DNA of 64,000 bases, taken from positions 1 through 64,000 of the forward strand of contig NZ_LQIS01000055.1 in NCBI RefSeq assembly GCF_001499905.1, given 5' to 3'. The DNA is from Mycobacterium sp. GA-1285. Lineage in GTDB: Bacteria > Actinomycetota > Actinomycetes > Mycobacteriales > Mycobacteriaceae. The notes beneath the pieces are model-generated. The model was not told the origin of the DNA and did not search any database. It saw nothing but the letters and a program-made list of their open reading frames with translations. Positions within the stretch are counted from its first letter, which is position 1; every line of letters starts with the position of its first letter. This document shows, piece after piece, positions 17,966 through 26,456 of this stretch. The position numbers and the translations under genes were made by a program.

Positions 17966-18118
17966 TCAGACCGGTTCGATGGTGGTGGCGGTGCCCATGC
18001 CACCGCCGGTACACATGGTGACCAGTCCGGTGGTCAGGTCGCGGCGTTCGTGCAGGGCACCGTCCGCCCGGCCACGACCCGTCGGTGTGCGTACCGCGTC
18101 GACTGTCCAGGCGTCCAT
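17966..18118 (-). pseudogene. Collapsed thiolase: N- and C-terminal ends joined in frame
   Basis: This 50-codon frame joins the two ends of an acetyl-CoA acetyltransferase. The start MDAWTVDAVRTPTGRGR matches the first strand of thiolases (compare EAVRTPVGKRNG in the complete gene at 61657), and the end GLVTMCTGGGMGTATTIE matches the thiolase C-terminus (compare GLQTMCEGGGTANATLVE). The roughly 330 residues between, with both active-site regions except the last Cys motif, are missing. The frame is open. It starts one base after the acyl-CoA dehydrogenase stop and ends one base before the enoyl-CoA hydratase ATG, so operon spacing is intact. The product cannot be an active thiolase. Confidence 0.8.
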
Positions 18119-18119
18119 G

Positions 18120-19295
18120 TCAGCGCCGCGGCAGTCCGAGGACCTGCGTGGCGATGATGTTGCGCTGGATCTCTGACGTTCCACCGGCGATGGTGCCGCC
18201 GAAGCTGCGCGCATAGCGTTCGAACCAGCTCGCGAAGTAGTGGTCGAGGTTCATGTGCTCGTACGGCCCCGAGGTCGACGGGTGGATCAACCCGTCGGCG
18301 CCCGCGGCGGCCAACGCGTTCTCCATGGCCTGACGCTCGGCTTCGGAACCGAACAGTTTGAGCACCGACACCGAGGCGGTGTCCATCTCCCCGCGAGCGG
18401 CTCGCGCCAGCGCCGCCGAGCCCATGGCGCGCAACGCCTGGTAATCCATGATCGTCGTGGCGTACTGGTCGCGTTCGAGTTCGGTGCGGGGCCGGAAGTC
18501 GGCGATCATGTTGTCGATGCGGTCGGCGAAGCCGAGCCACATCATCGTGCGTTCATGTCCGAGCGAACCGTTCGCGACACCCCAGCCGCCGTTGAGCGGG
18601 CCGACGAGGTTCTCGGCGGGCACCCGCGCGTCGGTGAAGAACACCTCGTTGAAGTCGAGGTTCTCCTGACCCGTCATGTCGGCGAACGGGCGGCACACGA
18701 CGCCCGGTGTGTCGGTCGGGATGATCAGCGCGCTGATGCCCTTGTGCTTGGGCGCGTCGGGATCGGTGCGCACGAACGTCAGCAGGAAGTCGGCGTCGTG
18801 GGCGCCCGACGTCCAGACCTTCTGACCGTTGACGACGAAGTGGTCGCCTTCTAGAACCGCACGGGTGCGCAGCGACGCCAGGTCGGAACCGGCGCTCGGC
18901 TCGCTCATGCCCAGCGACGCGGTGATCTCGGCCTTCAGCACCGGCACCGCCCAGCGGTGCTTCTGCTCGTCGCTGCCGAACGAAATCAGCGATGCCGCAA
19001 CGATGTTGACGCCCTGGGGATTGAAGCTGTGGTAGATGCGCCGGCGGCACAGCTCGTCGAGGTGGACGAACTGCTGGACCACCGTCGCATTGCGGCCGCC
19101 GAACTCGGGCGGTTGCGCCGGTAGCAGCCAGCCGTTGTCGAACAGCAGGCGTTGCCAGTCGCGCGCCCACTGCGGCATGTGCGACACCGACTTCGGCCGC
19201 TCCAGAGTCTGCGATTCGGGCGGCAGGTGCTCGTCGAGGAACGCCGAGAACTCGGCGCGAAACTGTTCGACGTCGGAATCGAAAGTCAGCTGCAT
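18120..19295 (-). CDS. Acyl-CoA dehydrogenase, larger subunit of a pair
   Basis: 391 residues from the ATG at 19295, which overlaps the stop of the next upstream dehydrogenase gene. GMSEPSAGSDLASL near residue 130, VVNGQKVWTSGAH near residue 160, NGSLGHERTMMW near residue 250 and the C-terminal GGTSEIQRNIIATQVLGLPR are standard dehydrogenase blocks. Adjacent, unequal dehydrogenase genes in mycobacteria often form alpha2beta2 heterotetramers acting on bulky CoA esters (established for ChsE-type FadE pairs); this gene and 19295-20287 look like such a pair. A paralogue at 49222 lacks the adjacent partner. Confidence 0.92.
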   Translation of the reverse strand: MQLTFDSDVEQFRAEFSAFLDEHLPPESQTLERPKSVSHMPQWARDWQRLLFDNGWLLPAQPPEFGGRNATVVQQFVHLDELCRRRIYHSFNPQGVNIVAASLISFGSDEQKHRWAVPVLKAEITASLGMSEPSAGSDLASLRTRAVLEGDHFVVNGQKVWTSGAHDADFLLTFVRTDPDAPKHKGISALIIPTDTPGVVCRPFADMTGQENLDFNEVFFTDARVPAENLVGPLNGGWGVANGSLGHERTMMWLGFADRIDNMIADFRPRTELERDQYATTIMDYQALRAMGSAALARAARGEMDTASVSVLKLFGSEAERQAMENALAAAGADGLIHPSTSGPYEHMNLDHYFASWFERYARSFGGTIAGGTSEIQRNIIATQVLGLPRR

Positions 19296-20287
19296 CAGAA
19301 CGTCCTGTACTCCGCGGCGATCACCGCGCGGTGCTCGGCGGCGCCGCCGAGCAGCAATTCGCCGGCCTTCGCCCGCTTCAGCGCGAACTGAAGATCGTTC
19401 TCCCACGTGAATCCCATGGCGCCGAACAGCTGCAGGCCGTGCCGGAACACGATCGCTTGCGCCTCCCCCGCCGACGCCTTGGCCATCGCGGCCGCCAGCC
19501 GTCGGCGCGAATCGTCTTCGGCGATGGTCAGTGCGGCGAAATAGGCCAGGGCCCTGGCGCGTTCGATCGCAACGTGCATGTCGACTGCCTTGTGTTGTAC
19601 GGCCTGGAACGAACCGATGGCGACGCCGAACTGCTGACGCTGCTTGACGTGTTCGAGCACCAGATCCAGGACGCGCTGGCAGGCACCGACCGTGCTTATG
19701 GCCATACCGGTCAACGCGACGTGGCGGGCGCGTTCGGAGTCGGCGGGGACCCGGACCGTGTCGGGCACCCGGACGTCGACGAACGACACCTCGGCGACGT
19801 GCAGGACCGGGTCGAAGATCGGGCTGCGTCGCGACGTGACCCGGTCGGCATCGACGATGAAGACGCCGGCGTCGGTCACGACGGCGAACCGCTCGGCGCG
19901 GTCACCGTCGAGGACGTGATGCGCCGTGCCGTTGAGCACCCAGCCCTCGTCCACCCGGTGGGCTGCCACACCGTCGTACGCGGCGGTGCCGGCCTGCTGC
20001 GGATCGAATCGGTCGCCGGCCAACGGCGCGAATTGCGTCAGCGTGGCCAGGAACGGCGTCGGATCGGTGGCTCGCCCCAGCTCCTCGAGCACGATCGCCA
20101 GTTCGACCGCGTTCTCGGCGTCGGCGAGCTCGGTCCAGCCGGCGTCGACGTAGGTCTTCCACAGGGGTGCCGGGTCGACCCCGTTCTCCGCGATACCGCG
20201 GATCAGGGATGCGGGGCACTGTTTGGTCACCGCATCGCGCACGGTCTCCTGCCAGAGCCGCTGATCGGCGTCGAACTCCAGTAGCAC
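19295..20287 (-). CDS. Acyl-CoA dehydrogenase, smaller subunit of a pair
   Basis: 330 residues from the GTG at 20287, preceded by GGGAGG with a four-base spacer; an ATG at 20317 would put this ribosome site inside the gene. It is shorter and more diverged than its neighbour, with the C-terminal QLFGAMGFTWENDLQFALKRA block still recognisable and weak FAD-binding motifs, as in the second subunits of FadE heterotetramers. It is the first gene of the long minus-strand operon. The GAGAAT-AAC-ATTCTC palindrome at 20329 lies about 40 bases upstream and is a likely operator. Confidence 0.88.
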   Translation of the reverse strand: MLLEFDADQRLWQETVRDAVTKQCPASLIRGIAENGVDPAPLWKTYVDAGWTELADAENAVELAIVLEELGRATDPTPFLATLTQFAPLAGDRFDPQQAGTAAYDGVAAHRVDEGWVLNGTAHHVLDGDRAERFAVVTDAGVFIVDADRVTSRRSPIFDPVLHVAEVSFVDVRVPDTVRVPADSERARHVALTGMAISTVGACQRVLDLVLEHVKQRQQFGVAIGSFQAVQHKAVDMHVAIERARALAYFAALTIAEDDSRRRLAAAMAKASAGEAQAIVFRHGLQLFGAMGFTWENDLQFALKRAKAGELLLGGAAEHRAVIAAEYRTF

Positions 20288-20328
20288 CAAGCCTCCCGGG
20301 GACCTCGAAGATGGCAACGCGTCGATGC

Positions 20329-20343
20329 GAGAATAACATTCTC
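20329..20343. promoter_or_regulatory. Putative operator palindrome GAGAAT-N3-ATTCTC
   Basis: GAGAATAACATTCTC, a perfect six-base inverted repeat around three bases, 41 bases before the GTG of the minus-strand acyl-CoA dehydrogenase operon. It matches sites at 20451 and 35389. Position and symmetry suggest a TetR-type repressor site. Confidence 0.65.
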
Positions 20344-20450
20344 CAATCTAGTCAAACCGTTCTCGTGATCTGACTACCGCGTTTCGATCGCCGCGTGTCA
20401 TGCAGTTGACCAGCGGACACCCTGACCTGCGCGGAAGTAAGCGTTTCGTC

Positions 20451-20465
20451 GAGAACAAGATTCTT
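20451..20465. promoter_or_regulatory. Putative operator palindrome GAGAAC-N3-ATTCTT
   Basis: GAGAACAAGATTCTT, on the plus-strand side of the same 278-base divergent region, about 100 bases before the amidohydrolase start at 20566. With the site at 20329 it would give each divergent operon its own copy. Confidence 0.6.
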
Positions 20466-20565
20466 GCGATTGAAGAACAACGCTTTACACTGGGATATGT
20501 TCGGCGCTGCCGCAGCGCTTCTGTGCGCCTGCCGACGGCCGGATGACATCGGAGGAGCAGCCTTG

Positions 20566-21663
20566 GTGATGCAGATTCAGGACGGGACCCCGTCTGGTGT
20601 CAAGACCCCCGTCATCGATGCCAGCGTGCACATCTTCAGCAAGTCGAACAAGGACTTCCGCAGCTTCCTTCGCGAGCCCTTCAAGAGCCGCGGGTTTCCC
20701 GACTACGAGATGGACTGGTACGGCGCCCCCGGCGGCGAATACGCGCCCGGTACCGACCACGACCGTCGCTATCCCGGCTCGGACCCCGATTTCGTCGGCG
20801 CCCAGCTGTTCACCGATCGCGGCGTCGACGTCGCGATCCTGCATCCGATGACCCGCGGCATCATGCCGGACCGGCATCTGGGCACCGCGATCGCGGCGGC
20901 GCACAACGAGATGATGGTCACCCGCTGGCTCGAGGACAATCCCTACGCCGACCGGTTCCGCGGAACCATCCGGGTCAATCCCGACGACATCGCGGGCTCA
21001 CTGCGCGAGATCGCCAAGTACGCCGACCATCCCCGGGTGGTGCAGATCGGGGTCCCGCTGCAGTCGCGCGAGCTGTACGGCAAGCCGCAGTACTGGCCGC
21101 TGTGGGAGGCCGCCAACGAGGCCAACCTGCCCGTCGCCGTGCACATCGAGGTCGGGGCGGGTGTCCAGTACGCGCCGACGCCGTCCGGGGTGCCCAGGAC
21201 CTACGAGAACTACGTCAGCTTCATGGCGCTCAACTACCTGTACCACCTGATGAACCTCATCGTCGAAGGGGTATTCGAAAGGATGCCCACGCTGAAGTTC
21301 GTCTGGGCCGACGGGGCGGCCGACCTGCTGACGCCGTTCATCTGGCGGATGGACTGTTTCGGCCGCCCGCATCTGGAGCAGACCCCGTGGGCGCCCCGGA
21401 TGCCCAGCGACTACCTGCCCGGCCACACCTACTTCGTGCAGGGCGCGATGGACGGTCCAGGCGACGTGGAGTACGCAGGTGAATGGTTGAGCTTCACCGG
21501 CAAGGACGACATGGTGATGTACGGGTCGAGCTATCCGCACTGGCAGCTCAACGATCTGACGGTGCCCGCCGCGTACTCCGACGAACAGCGCGACAAACTT
21601 TGCTGGCGCAACGCCGCGGAGCTCTACGGCATAGACGTCGGGGCCGGAGTGGGCGCACAGTGA
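20566..21663 (+). CDS. Amidohydrolase-2 family protein lacking the late catalytic Asp
   Basis: 365 residues from the GTG at 20566 (ATG at 20569 is equally possible); GGAGGAG lies eight bases upstream, so the far upstream TTG at 20464 is unlikely. The fold is that of the amidohydrolase-2 (decarboxylase/hydratase) family. The N-terminal metal motif is VIDASVHIF, and the late motif is MYGSSYPHW, where the family and the next gene's product have SDYPH: the Asp is Ser here. The protein may be inactive or non-canonical and could pair with the product of 21701. It opens the plus-strand operon. Confidence 0.85.
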   Translation: MMQIQDGTPSGVKTPVIDASVHIFSKSNKDFRSFLREPFKSRGFPDYEMDWYGAPGGEYAPGTDHDRRYPGSDPDFVGAQLFTDRGVDVAILHPMTRGIMPDRHLGTAIAAAHNEMMVTRWLEDNPYADRFRGTIRVNPDDIAGSLREIAKYADHPRVVQIGVPLQSRELYGKPQYWPLWEAANEANLPVAVHIEVGAGVQYAPTPSGVPRTYENYVSFMALNYLYHLMNLIVEGVFERMPTLKFVWADGAADLLTPFIWRMDCFGRPHLEQTPWAPRMPSDYLPGHTYFVQGAMDGPGDVEYAGEWLSFTGKDDMVMYGSSYPHWQLNDLTVPAAYSDEQRDKLCWRNAAELYGIDVGAGVGAQ

Positions 21664-21700
21664 TTAGGGCCGGGAAGCTTCTGAGAGGCAGGAGACCACG

Positions 21701-22843
21701 ATGACGGTGACAGTCACAGAGCGGAAGCCGGCGGCCGAGCGCGTCGCAGTCCGCTGCGTCGACTCCGACGTCCATCCGACGCCGAGAGCGGGCGAGTTGA
21801 CGCCGTACATCCCGGAGCCATGGCGCAGCAAGTACTTCCTGACCCGCAAGATCGGCGATCAGATCTACTACGACGCGCCGGATTACGCGCACGCCTACGC
21901 GATGCGCGTCGACACGTTCCCGTCGGACGGCAACTTCGCCGGCAGCGACCCGGATCTGGCGTTCAAGCAGCTGATCATGGAGGCGGGCGCGGACATCGCG
22001 GTTCTGGAGCCCGCCGCCTATCCGGCGCGCTTCCCCGAGGTCAACCACGCGATGAGCGTCGCGCTCAACGACTGGCAGGCCAACCACTGGCTGGACGACA
22101 AGAACAACTGGCACCAGCGGTGGCGCGGATCGATCTGCGTGGCGATCGAGGCACCCGAGGATTCGGCCCGCGAGATCGAGCGCTGGGCCGGCCACCCCTA
22201 TATGGGCCAGATCCTCATCAAGGCCGAACCACGCCCGGCATGGGGCGATCCGAAATACAACCCGATCTGGGAGGCCGCGACCAAGCACGACATCACGGTG
22301 AGCTGTCACCTGTCGCGCAGCCACCACGAGGAGCTGCCGATCCCGCCGGTCGGCTTCCCCAGCTACAACCACGATTTCATGGTCACCTACTCGCTGCTGG
22401 CCGCGAACCAGGTGATGAGCATGGTCTTCGACGGTCTCTTCGATCGGTTCCCGACGTTGCGAATCGTGTTGGTGGAGCACGCTTTCACGTGGATCCTGCC
22501 GCTGATGTGGCGGATGGACGCCATTTACGAGGCCCGCAAGTCGTGGCTGGACATCAAGCGCAAACCGTCCGAATACGTCAAGGATCACATCAAGTTCACC
22601 ACCCAGCCGTTGGACTACCCCGAAGACAAGACGGAGTTGTCGCGCGCGTTCGAGTGGATGGAGTGCGAGAAGATCCTGCTGTACTCGTCGGACTACCCGC
22701 ACTGGACGTTCGACGATCCGCGATGGCTGGTCAAGCACCTGCCCGAGCACGCCCGCGAAGCGGTGATGTTCCGCAACGGCATCGCGACCTATCACCTTCC
22801 CGACACGGTTCCGGCCCTCGAGGGCCAGGTGCGGGTGTTCTGA
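21701..22843 (+). CDS. Amidohydrolase-2 family metal-dependent hydrolase
   Basis: 380 residues, ATG preceded by GGCAGGAGACCACG. It keeps the family's key residues: CVDSDVHPTP at the N-terminus, a VSCHLSRSHHE His cluster near residue 205, LVEHAFTWI near residue 260 and YSSDYPHWTFDD near residue 330. Members hydrolyse, hydrate or decarboxylate ring compounds and lactone- or amide-like substrates. It follows the related gene at 20566 by 37 bases and precedes a Rieske ferredoxin by one base. The tandem arrangement suggests a heteromeric enzyme (inference). Confidence 0.88.
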   Translation: MTVTVTERKPAAERVAVRCVDSDVHPTPRAGELTPYIPEPWRSKYFLTRKIGDQIYYDAPDYAHAYAMRVDTFPSDGNFAGSDPDLAFKQLIMEAGADIAVLEPAAYPARFPEVNHAMSVALNDWQANHWLDDKNNWHQRWRGSICVAIEAPEDSAREIERWAGHPYMGQILIKAEPRPAWGDPKYNPIWEAATKHDITVSCHLSRSHHEELPIPPVGFPSYNHDFMVTYSLLAANQVMSMVFDGLFDRFPTLRIVLVEHAFTWILPLMWRMDAIYEARKSWLDIKRKPSEYVKDHIKFTTQPLDYPEDKTELSRAFEWMECEKILLYSSDYPHWTFDDPRWLVKHLPEHAREAVMFRNGIATYHLPDTVPALEGQVRVF

Positions 22844-22844
22844 G

Positions 22845-23237
22845 TTGAGCGAGCAGGAGAAGACGCCCCGGCTTGCGCAGGGGCGCGAACACGTCGTGGC
22901 CACGGTCGACGAGATCCCGCCGGGCAAGCACAAACTCGTCCCCATCGGCCGCCACGGCGTCGGGGTGTACAACGTCAACGGCACGTTCTACGCGATCGCG
23001 AACTACTGCCCGCACGAGGGTGGGCCGTTGTGTTCCGGGCGTGCCCGCGGCCGCACGATCGTCGACGAAAGCGTGCCCGGCGACTCGGTGATGGTCCGCG
23101 ATATGGAGTACATCTACTGCCCGTGGCACCAGTGGGGTTTCGAACTGGCCACCGGAACCACGGCGGTGAAGCCGGAGTGGAGTATTCGGACCTACCCCGT
23201 GCGGGTGGTCGGCAACGAGGTACTGGTGCAGGCATGA
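22845..23237 (+). CDS. Rieske [2Fe-2S] ferredoxin-like protein
   Basis: 130 residues from a TTG one base after the preceding stop; no better start is visible. The Rieske ligands are clear: Cys-Pro-His in NYCPHEGGP near residue 54 and Cys-Pro-Trp-His in YIYCPWHQWGF near residue 92. It lacks the catalytic domain of an oxygenase, so it is an electron carrier or a regulatory Rieske domain. The gap between the two motifs is longer than in typical Rieske ferredoxins because of an insert (SGRARGRTIVDE). It could serve an enzyme of this operon. Confidence 0.88.
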   Translation: MSEQEKTPRLAQGREHVVATVDEIPPGKHKLVPIGRHGVGVYNVNGTFYAIANYCPHEGGPLCSGRARGRTIVDESVPGDSVMVRDMEYIYCPWHQWGFELATGTTAVKPEWSIRTYPVRVVGNEVLVQA

Positions 23238-23263
23238 CGGGTGCACGCCTCGGTACCGCGAGC

Positions 23264-23277
23264 GTGCGTGTTCGCAC
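23264..23277. repeat. Small intergenic hairpin
   Basis: GTGCG-TGTT-CGCAC in the 103-base gap between the Rieske gene and the hydrolase gene. From memory, related hairpins occur in many intergenic regions of mycobacteria. I see no second exact copy in this window. It could weaken transcription or protect mRNA. Confidence 0.35.
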
Positions 23278-23340
23278 ACGACACGCCGCCGAAAATCAGC
23301 AGTTTGCGCACCGTCGTGGGGCCTCGAACGGACACGACCG

Positions 23341-24249
23341 ATGAGCGCGCCGGAGAAACTCGGCCCCAGGCTCAAGCGGGGCGAGAAGACGATGGAGGTC
23401 AACGGCGGCGACGTCGTGTACGAAATCCTCGGCAAAGAGGGCGATTTCATCGCGCTGACGCCCGGCGGCCGGTTCAGCAAGGACATCGAGGGTCTTCGGC
23501 CGCTGGCGCAGGAACTCGTCAAGGGCGGATACCGGGTCCTGCTGTGGGACCGGCCGAACTGCGGCAAGTCCGACGTGCAGTTCTACGGCCAGAGCGAGTC
23601 GCATATGCGTGCCGAGACGTTGCACGCGCTGATCACCGGGCTCGACATCGGGCCGTGCATCATCGCCGGCGGCTCCGGCGGCGCCCGCGACTCGATGCTG
23701 ACCACCATGCTGTACCCGGAGATCGTGCGAAAGCTGGTGGTGTGGAACATCGTCGGCGGTGTGTACGGGTCCTTCGTGCTGGGTTCGTATTACATCGTGC
23801 CGAGCATCCTCGCCGTCCGCGGCGGGGGCATGAAGGCCGTTGCCGCGGTCGACGAGTGGAAACAGCGCATCCAGGAGAACCCCGCCAACCGCGAACGGAT
23901 CCTCAGCCAGGACCCCGACGCGTTCCTCAAGTTGATGCTGCGCTGGCTCAACGCGTTCGTGCCCAAACCCGGCCAGACCATCCCCGGGGTCGAGGACGAG
24001 TTGTTCGACAACATCGAGGTCCCGACGCTGATCATCCGCGGTGGCGAGAACGATCTGGACCACCCGAAGCGGACGTCGCTGGAGGTCAGCTGCCTGATCA
24101 AGGGCTCGCAGCTGATCGATCCGCCGTGGCCGGAGGACGCGTGGGAACGCGCCGGCGAGGCGCGCGCATCTGGAAAGGTCAAGCGATTCAACATGTTCGA
24201 CACGTGGGTACAGGCGGCACCCGCGATCTTGAAGTTCCTGGACAGTTGA
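23341..24249 (+). CDS. Alpha/beta hydrolase
   Basis: 302 residues. The nucleophile elbow is GGSGGARDS near residue 110 (GxSxG), the HG-like oxyanion region is TPGGRFSKD near residue 42, and the third-strand WDRPNCGKSD block near residue 77 is typical of meta-cleavage-product and epoxide-type hydrolases. The acid residue may be Asp in GGENDLDHP near residue 240. The expected late catalytic His is not clear (WPEDAWE or MFDTWVQ), so activity is uncertain. It belongs to the plus-strand operon after the Rieske ferredoxin. Confidence 0.85.
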   Translation: MSAPEKLGPRLKRGEKTMEVNGGDVVYEILGKEGDFIALTPGGRFSKDIEGLRPLAQELVKGGYRVLLWDRPNCGKSDVQFYGQSESHMRAETLHALITGLDIGPCIIAGGSGGARDSMLTTMLYPEIVRKLVVWNIVGGVYGSFVLGSYYIVPSILAVRGGGMKAVAAVDEWKQRIQENPANRERILSQDPDAFLKLMLRWLNAFVPKPGQTIPGVEDELFDNIEVPTLIIRGGENDLDHPKRTSLEVSCLIKGSQLIDPPWPEDAWERAGEARASGKVKRFNMFDTWVQAAPAILKFLDS

Positions 24250-24337
24250 TGGACGGGTCCACGGCCACCTCGAGCGTGCGACGTCGTACGGCCGCTACGG
24301 CGTGTCGCGTACGAAAACGCGCGCTCGCGGCGCCGGC

Positions 24338-24811
24338 TTACGTGACGCGAATGTGGACCTCACAGTTGAGCGACGCCTCGAGCGCGGTGTGCACCCGGCT
24401 TTCGGGCACCCGGTCGAGATCGGCTCTGCGCAGCGTCACGTACACCACGTCCCAGCCGTCCTCGCCGGGTACACGTTCGATCTCCCCGGAGAGCCCGAGC
24501 CCGGCCAGGACACCGTGGGCATCGTCGTCGGTGCCGCGGCTGATGAACGTCACCACGCCGGGCACCGGGGTGGTGCCGAATGCCTTGCGGCACAATTCGA
24601 CCGCGAGCCGACGGAGTTCGTCCTGGTCGTCGCCGGCGATCAACAACTCGACCTCACGGCGTTGCGGCGGCAGCGCGGGCAGATTGTGGGCCACGATCTC
24701 GATACCGTGCGCAGCCGCCGAATCCCGCAGCCGGGCAAGGCCGTCCCCGAGTTGGGCCGGCCCGAGTTCGCCCGCCCTGTCGACGCCGACGCGCACGACC
24801 GCAGTCCTCAT
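24338..24811 (-). CDS. Conserved-looking protein of unknown function, antisense to the operon
   Basis: 157 residues on the opposite strand, filling the gap between the hydrolase and the NuoF-like gene. The composition is protein-like: a first strand MRTAVVRVGVD, an ALPPQRREVELLIAGDD segment, and an even mix of residues without long Arg/Pro runs. I know no family for it. The overlapping plus-strand frame is only an upstream extension of the NuoF-like gene and looks artefactual, so this minus-strand gene is the better reading. No partner gene is next to it. Confidence 0.6.
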   Translation of the reverse strand: MRTAVVRVGVDRAGELGPAQLGDGLARLRDSAAAHGIEIVAHNLPALPPQRREVELLIAGDDQDELRRLAVELCRKAFGTTPVPGVVTFISRGTDDDAHGVLAGLGLSGEIERVPGEDGWDVVYVTLRRADLDRVPESRVHTALEASLNCEVHIRVT

Positions 24812-24847
24812 GTCCGTCAGCCTATCCGCGGGCCGGAAGGACCAGCC

Positions 24848-26152
24848 ATGACCTCAACTGCCACCGAACTCGCGGTCGAAGCCTGGCCGGATTCCGCGCC
24901 ACGACTCCTGCGCCCATCGGAGGCGGGCGCAGAGCACTACGCCGACTACTCCCGGGCGGGCGGCTACCGGCCGCTGATCGACGCCGATGCGCTGCTCGCC
25001 CAGGTCGACCTGTCAGGCTTGCTGGGCCGCGGCGGCGCGGCGTTCCCGATCGGCACCAAGCTGCGCACCGTGCACACCGCCCACCGGAGCGGTTCGGAGA
25101 CCGTCGTCGTCGCCAACGGCGAAGAGGGTGAACCCGCGTCGGTCAAGGACCGCTGGCTCCTGCGCAACCGGCCTCATCTCGTGCTGGACGGTCTGCGACT
25201 GGCGACTGCTGTCGCCGGTGCCCGCCGGGCATACGTCTACGTCTCCGACGCGGACGCCGCGAACGCAGTCACCGCCGCACTGAACGAGGCGCCGCCGGAA
25301 ACATTCGGCGCGACCGAGATCGACGTCGTCACAGTCGAACCCGGCTATGTGGCAGGGGAAGAGACCGCCGCGGTCCGGCGCATCAACGGCGGACCGGCCA
25401 AACCGACCGACAAGCCGCCACGACCCTTCGAGGAAGGCGTGGACGGGTTGCCGACGATGGTCAGCAATGTCGAGACGCTGGCCAACCTGCCCTACATCCA
25501 CGCGCACGGCGCCGAGAAGTTCCGCTCGGTCGGCACGCCGATGTCGCCCGGGACGTTCCTCGCGACCATCACCGGCGGCGGGCGGCCTGCAGCGCTGTAC
25601 GAGATCCCGCACGGCGCATCGTTTTCCGAGCTGCTGCGCCTACACGGGCTGACCAACGACGCGGTCACGGGCGCCTTGATGGGCGGTTATTTCGCCGGCC
25701 TGCTCAACACCGACATCCTCGATGCGACGCTGGACCACGAGTCGGTTCGCCGACTCGGCAGCGGTCTGGGATGCGGGGCCATCTCGATCCTCACCGACGA
25801 CTGTCCCGTCGCCGTCGCGGCGGCGGTGATGTCCTACTTCGACCGCGAGAACGCGGGCCAGTGCGGATCTTGCTTCAACGGCACCGCCGCCATGGCAGCG
25901 GTCACCTCGGCGCTGCGCGACGGCGTGGCCACCCAGGAGGATGTCACCCGCTTGGAACGGTGGTCGGTCGTGCTTCGCGGCCGTGGCGCCTGCGGCACCC
26001 TCGACGGCGCCACCAACGTCGCGGCGAGTCTGCTACGACAGTTCCCCCAGGTCGTCGCACGCCACCTCGCCAACGCCTGCACGGCCTGTCAGACGGACGC
26101 GTTCGCCGCCATGCGGCCTTACGAAGTGGAGGCAGTGGCTCATCATGAGTGA
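24848..26152 (+). CDS. NuoF-like FMN/iron-sulfur NADH oxidoreductase subunit
   Basis: 434 residues from the ATG at 24848, with GGAAGGA upstream. It shows the NuoF/HoxF layout: a GRGGAAFPIGTK FMN/NADH loop near residue 60, NGEEGEPASVKDR, a soluble-ligand-binding (SLBB) region near residue 230, and a C-terminal cluster domain. In NuoF the cluster motif is SCGxCxPC; here it is NAGQCGSC, so the first Cys is Ala, while a later Cys is present in GRGACGTLDGA. The gene overlaps the ferredoxin at 26145 by eight bases, suggesting a NADH-to-ferredoxin electron route. Confidence 0.85.
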   Translation: MTSTATELAVEAWPDSAPRLLRPSEAGAEHYADYSRAGGYRPLIDADALLAQVDLSGLLGRGGAAFPIGTKLRTVHTAHRSGSETVVVANGEEGEPASVKDRWLLRNRPHLVLDGLRLATAVAGARRAYVYVSDADAANAVTAALNEAPPETFGATEIDVVTVEPGYVAGEETAAVRRINGGPAKPTDKPPRPFEEGVDGLPTMVSNVETLANLPYIHAHGAEKFRSVGTPMSPGTFLATITGGGRPAALYEIPHGASFSELLRLHGLTNDAVTGALMGGYFAGLLNTDILDATLDHESVRRLGSGLGCGAISILTDDCPVAVAAAVMSYFDRENAGQCGSCFNGTAAMAAVTSALRDGVATQEDVTRLERWSVVLRGRGACGTLDGATNVAASLLRQFPQVVARHLANACTACQTDAFAAMRPYEVEAVAHHE

Positions 26153-26456
26153 CGGCTTGCGGATCCGGCTCGACCGGACGCTGTGCGACGGCTTCGGGAT
26201 CTGCGCCAAGCACGCACCGGGGTACTTCTCCCTGGACGACTGGGGTTACGCCTCCCTCATCGGTGACGGAACGGTACCGGACAAGGACAGGGACGCGGTG
26301 ATGCGCGCACTGCTGGACTGCCCGGTGCACGCGATCATCTACATGGGCGAACGTCGGCCCTCCGGCGATTCCGCGGTGCATCAGGAAGCGCACGAAGTGC
26401 CCGAGCCCGAACCCAAAACCGATGACAACGAGGCGATCTCGGGATTCGTGCGGTGA
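26145..26456 (+). CDS. [3Fe-4S] ferredoxin with C-terminal tail
   Basis: 103 residues from the ATG overlapping the NuoF-like stop. The cluster motif is TLCDGFGIC with a later DCPVHAI, so three cysteines are visible. Gly stands where the other ferredoxins have a fourth ligand-like residue. A charged tail of about 30 residues (rich in Glu and Pro) extends past the normal ~65-residue fold. Its partners are likely the NuoF-like protein as donor and one of the P450s as acceptor (inference from context). Its stop overlaps the DUF35-thiolase start. Confidence 0.88.
   Translation: MSDGLRIRLDRTLCDGFGICAKHAPGYFSLDDWGYASLIGDGTVPDKDRDAVMRALLDCPVHAIIYMGERRPSGDSAVHQEAHEVPEPEPKTDDNEAISGFVR

Noticed and set aside
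24302..24847. Possible 182-residue extension of the NuoF-like protein
   Set aside because: It ends at a good ATG with GGAAGGA (24848); the extension is unrelated to the family and overlaps a plausible opposite gene.
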